From the NCBI GenBank assembly GCA_045810265.1, contig JBJMWF010000196.1, positions 1 to 9,926 on the forward strand: a stretch of 9,926 nt of DNA. The letters are read 5' to 3'. Below are positions 7,337 to 9,926 of this stretch, piece by piece (positions within the stretch are counted from its first letter, which is position 1; every line of letters begins with the position of its first letter). The stretch is from Scleromatobacter sp045810265 (GTDB lineage: Bacteria; Pseudomonadota; Gammaproteobacteria; Burkholderiales; Burkholderiaceae_C). The position numbers and the translations under genes are program-made. Under the pieces are notes generated by a model. That model was not told the DNA's origin. It saw only the letters and a program-made list of their open reading frames with translations, and made no database searches.

Positions 7337-8646
7337 AGCAAGGCGTTGCCCACGCCGTGGTTCATCGCGTTGAGGATGTCGCCGTTGTCCTGCGACAGCT
7401 CCCACGCGAACACGCCGGCCAGGCCGGCCTCCCGCGCGAAGCGGCCCTTGGCGATCACGGCGCGCGGGTCGTCATAGCCCATGAACAGCGCATTGCGTGC
7501 GTTGTAGAGGTTCCAGGCCTGGGTGCGCGGGTCAAGGATCGCCTGGTAGCCGTGCCGGCCCTGCCCGTTGCGGTCGATGTAGCGCGCGCCGAGCTCGCGG
7601 TAGTCGCTCGCGCCTTCGGGTGCCGGGTAGGTGCCGGTGTGCGGCTGGCCGGTGAAGCCGTGGCCGGGCGCCGGCTTGGCCACGCCGGTGAAGCCGCGGC
7701 CGTACATCGCCACGCCCGCCACCAGCTTGCCCGCCGGGACGCCGGCGCCGGTCATCGTCCTGACCGCGGCGTCGAGCCCGTCTTCCGCGCCGTCGGCGCT
7801 CGCGCGCGGGGAGGCATGGTTGCCGGTCGCCTTGGTCCAGCTGCCGTAGTTGTCGTAGGTCATCATGAAGATGTAGTCCATCGACTTGACGGCGTCGCGG
7901 TAGTTCACCTTGTCGACGATCACGTGCTGCGTGTTGATCGCGCCCGTCAGCAGGTACTTGTGGCCGTTCTCGCCGGTGAGCGCGTCGAGCGACCCGCGCA
8001 ACGCCGCCATCAGGTCGGCGTAGCCCTGGCCGTCGGCCGGCGAGCCCAGCTGCACGCCGTTGGCGGCGCCGTTGTTGGTCGGATGCTCCCAGTCGATGTC
8101 GATGCCGTCGAACGCCGGGTGCGTGCGCAGGAAGTCGGCTGCCGACTTGGCGAATGCGGCGCGCGGCGCGGCCTCGTCGGCGATGTGGAACAGCGGATCG
8201 GAGCCACCCCAGCCACCCACCGATGCCAGCACCTTGACGTGGGGCGCGCGCGCCTTGAGGCGGGCGAAAGCGGCGTTGAACGTGTCGTCGATGGCGGAGG
8301 TCGCGAGCTGGAAGTCGCCCTTGCCCTGGCACCGGGGCCCGTCTTCAGGCAGCTGTCCCGTCCCGCAGACATGCAGGAACGCGTAGATGACGTGCGTGAC
8401 GCTGTCGCCGTGCAGCGCGTCGACCAGCGCCGCCGGCTGCCAGTTGGGCGTGTAGACGCCGACGATCTTGCCCCCGCTGCGCTCCCACTCCAGCGGCTTG
8501 CCGCCGAACAGCGGGTAAGGCGCGGACGCCGGCGATGCAGCCGGTGCGGGCCCGGCGGCGGACGCCAACAGCGGCGGCAAGGCAACCGCGGCAGCCAGTG
8601 CCATGCGCAGCGCGAAGCGAAAGACGGAGGAGTGGTTCGGCGTCAT
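7327..8646 (-). CDS. Secreted GH18 chitinase
   Basis: A 439-residue glycoside hydrolase family 18 protein that should cleave beta-1,4-linked N-acetylglucosamine chains outside the cytoplasm. Residues 1-31 form a signal peptide (two Arg, then ALAAAVALPPLLASA), followed by a Pro/Ala linker. The catalytic barrel shows SVGGWGGS (142-149), DGIDIDWE (180-187) with acid/base Glu187 and supporting Asp183 and Asp185, MTYDNYG (262-268), MYGRGF (314-319) and FAWELSQDNGD (413-423). All match active GH18 enzymes. I see no chitin-binding domain, so it may act on soluble or short chains. ATG 8646 is chosen because it opens a proper signal peptide. The frame extends to 8763, but that extension would run through the AT-rich promoter. 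No good ribosome site precedes 8646. The stop overlaps the lysR stop. Confidence 0.92.
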   Translation of the reverse strand: MTPNHSSVFRFALRMALAAAVALPPLLASAAGPAPAASPASAPYPLFGGKPLEWERSGGKIVGVYTPNWQPAALVDALHGDSVTHVIYAFLHVCGTGQLPEDGPRCQGKGDFQLATSAIDDTFNAAFARLKARAPHVKVLASVGGWGGSDPLFHIADEAAPRAAFAKSAADFLRTHPAFDGIDIDWEHPTNNGAANGVQLGSPADGQGYADLMAALRGSLDALTGENGHKYLLTGAINTQHVIVDKVNYRDAVKSMDYIFMMTYDNYGSWTKATGNHASPRASADGAEDGLDAAVRTMTGAGVPAGKLVAGVAMYGRGFTGVAKPAPGHGFTGQPHTGTYPAPEGASDYRELGARYIDRNGQGRHGYQAILDPRTQAWNLYNARNALFMGYDDPRAVIAKGRFAREAGLAGVFAWELSQDNGDILNAMNHGVGNALLQP

Positions 8647-8689
8647 GGACAAGGCATCGGCCCCAGGCAAACGTGATCCGATTATTCGA

Positions 8690-8709
8690 ACCACTTTAGT
8701 ACCACTATA
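8690..8709 (-). promoter_or_regulatory. Chitinase promoter -10 box with overlapping tandem operator
   Basis: On the - strand TATAGT (8709-8704) matches the -10 consensus in 5 of 6 bases, within an AT-rich patch that stands out from the GC-rich surroundings. AGTGGT occurs twice as a direct repeat (8706-8701 and 8695-8690), 11 bp apart, on the same face of the helix, overlapping the -10 box and the predicted start point near 8697. This is a typical place for a repressor. No good -35 box is visible at the right distance (TGTCCT, 8732-8727). Confidence 0.5.
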
Positions 8710-8803
8710 TATCCAATTCTCAGCCAAGGACAGCGTCGCCGCGAACCATGTCAGCACAGACAAGCGGCTGCGCGGCGTGCGCGCCGGCTGCTTCCGGTGG
8801 CCG

Positions 8804-8819
8804 ATACGGGAGCCCGTAT
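8804..8819. repeat. Short palindrome, candidate regulator-binding site
   Basis: ATACGGG (8804-8810) and CCCGTAT (8813-8819) form a perfect 7-bp inverted repeat around a 2-bp AG centre. The centre is too short for an RNA hairpin loop without opening the inner pairs, so a dimeric DNA-binding protein is the more natural reading. It lies between the divergent chitinase and sensor-kinase genes, 112 bp upstream of the kinase start. Confidence 0.4.
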
Positions 8820-8862
8820 GAGGGCCGGTTCGATAGGTGCGAGGTTCGTCGTGCGCCCGCTC

Positions 8863-8877
8863 GCCTCGCGACGAGGC
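8863..8877. repeat. Inverted repeat upstream of sensor kinase
   Basis: GCCTCG (8863-8868) and CGAGGC (8872-8877) are perfect inverted repeats around CGA. The repeat lies 53 bp before the kinase ATG and is followed by TATGCT (8878-8883), which resembles a -10 box, but no -35 box is evident. It could be an operator or a leader hairpin, or occur by chance in GC-rich sequence. Confidence 0.25.
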
Positions 8878-8930
8878 TATGCTCTAGGCTGGAGCCGTCA
8901 GGAATGACGCAGCAGTCCCAGGGAGCGGAA

Positions 8931-9926
8931 ATGCAAGACGGAAAGCCAGGCCCGACGCCGGCTGAAGGGGCGGATCCCGGTTCGGGGCGCCCCGGCGGCC
9001 TGGGGGCGTCTTCAGCGATGCCCGTCGAGCCGCGGTACCAGCAGTTGTTCGAGTCCAACCCCATGCCCCTGTGGGTATATGACCTCGAGACGCTGCGATT
9101 CCTCGACGTCAACGAAGTGGCTTGCGCCAAGTACGGGTACACGCGGGAAGAGTTCCTGTCGATGTCCATCCTGGACATCCGTCCGGCCGAGGACGCCAAC
9201 GCCGTGGTCGCCTCGGTCCGCGGGACGCCGGCACAGGTCTTCAACTCCGGCATCTGGCGCCATCGTCTGCGCGACGGCCGCATCATCGACGTCGAGATCA
9301 CCTCGCACGAGATGCAGTACATGGGGCGCGCCACGCGCTTCGTCTGCCCCATCGACGTGACCGAGCGGCTGCGCGCGGAGGCCACGCTGCGCCGCCGCGA
9401 GGCGGCACTGCGGCGCGCGCAATCGGTCGCGCGTCTGGCCCATCTGGTCACCGGCCCGGACGGTGCACTGGAGGACTGGTCGGAGAACCTGCCCTGCCTG
9501 GCCGGGATGCCGGCGGCCGACATGCCGCGGACGCTGGTGCAGTGGGCCGAACGCCTGGTGCACCCGGCCGATCGCGCCGATTTCGAAGTGAACACCCGGC
9601 AAGCGACGAGCACCGGCCAGCGGGTCGAATTCGAATATCGGCTGCGGCAGCCCGAGGGACGCTTCATCCGCATCTCGCAAGTCATCGAGGTCTCGAGTGC
9701 CGACGAGGCGCCCGCCGGCCCGCGCTGGTTCAGCACCCTGCAGGACGTGACCGAGCAACGTGCCACCCAGGAGCGTCTGCGAAAGCTGACGGAAGAGCTC
9801 GAGGACCGCGTGAGGCAGCGAACCGAGCAACTGGTCGCGTCGAACCGCGAGTTGCAGGCTGCGACCCTCGCGGCGGAGCAGGCGTCGGTGGCCAAGAGCC
9901 GCTTCTTGTCCAATGTCAGCCACGAG
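8931..9926 (+). CDS. PAS-domain sensor histidine kinase, N-terminal part
   Basis: This frame stays open to the window end and gives 332 residues of a longer protein. After a flexible Gly/Pro-rich start (1-33), residues 35-145 form a PAS domain (YQQLFESNPMPLWVYDLETLRFLDVN, then CPIDVTERLRAE). Residues 165-280 form a second PAS/PAC unit (HPADRADF, then FEYRLRQPEGRFIRIS and LQDVTEQRATQE). A coiled coil (281-320) leads to KSRFLSNVSHE (322-332), the HisKA H-box, with His331 the expected phosphorylation site. The ATPase part, and any receiver domain, lie outside. No membrane segment is visible, so the sensor is probably cytoplasmic. GGGAG (8921-8925) lies 5 nt before ATG 8931; an in-frame ATG at 8904 is a weaker alternative. 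The signal is unknown. Confidence 0.88.
   Translation, partial: MQDGKPGPTPAEGADPGSGRPGGLGASSAMPVEPRYQQLFESNPMPLWVYDLETLRFLDVNEVACAKYGYTREEFLSMSILDIRPAEDANAVVASVRGTPAQVFNSGIWRHRLRDGRIIDVEITSHEMQYMGRATRFVCPIDVTERLRAEATLRRREAALRRAQSVARLAHLVTGPDGALEDWSENLPCLAGMPAADMPRTLVQWAERLVHPADRADFEVNTRQATSTGQRVEFEYRLRQPEGRFIRISQVIEVSSADEAPAGPRWFSTLQDVTEQRATQERLRKLTEELEDRVRQRTEQLVASNRELQAATLAAEQASVAKSRFLSNVSHE

Noticed and set aside
5551..8676. A 1041-codon open frame on the + strand
   Set aside because: It runs through the exporter and chitinase on the opposite strand and through lysR in another frame. Its translation is Arg/Ala/Gly/His-rich with no domain. This is the usual empty frame of GC-rich DNA, not a gene.
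8647..8763. Upstream extension of the chitinase frame by 39 codons
   Set aside because: It spans the AT-rich promoter and tandem operator, and would bury the signal peptide inside the protein.

Overview
The window comes from a GC-rich Gram-negative proteobacterium. The gene content and codon use fit a beta-proteobacterium (Burkholderiales, perhaps a chitin-degrading Roseateles/Mitsuaria-like lineage), but that placement is inference from style, not from a marker gene. I see no mobile element, CRISPR array, tRNA or rRNA. Most of the window is ordinary metabolic sequence; the interest is in regulation and in one unusual amidotransferase-like protein.

Region 1 (2-4465, + strand) is a sugar-uptake locus. 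It holds the tail of a LamB-type outer-membrane porin, a GtsA-like periplasmic sugar-binding protein, two MalF/MalG-type permeases (GtsB- and GtsC-like) and a MalK/UgpC-type ATPase. Together they form a complete outer-membrane-to-cytoplasm path for a glucose-type sugar or a small oligosaccharide. gtsA and gtsBCD are separated by 201 nt holding two terminator-like hairpins and a third strong stem-loop. This suggests that the binding protein is made in excess over the membrane complex. gtsC overlaps gtsB by 4 nt and the ATPase gene follows gtsC after 4 nt.

Region 2 (4487-6336, - strand) is a tight three-gene operon: a LysE/RhtB-family exporter, a protein related to the C-terminal glutaminase part of CTP synthase, and an OsmC-family peroxide-type protein. 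It converges on the sugar operon at a shared hairpin terminator. The CTP-synthase-related protein keeps the nucleophile-elbow cysteine but has Gln where the catalytic His should be.

Region 3 (6337-7336) is a divergently transcribed LysR-type regulator sharing a 106-bp control region with the exporter operon. It has no Shine-Dalgarno sequence, and a promoter-like element is placed so that transcription could begin at the start codon.

Region 4 (7327-8930) is a secreted GH18 chitinase on the - strand. Its stop overlaps that of lysR by 10 nt. An AT-rich promoter upstream contains a direct repeat with an 11-bp period overlapping the -10 box, which looks like a repressor operator. The chitinase-kinase interval also holds a 7-2-7 palindrome.

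Region 5 (8931-9926, + strand) is the N-terminal part of a PAS-PAS sensor histidine kinase, cut by the window edge exactly at its H-box.
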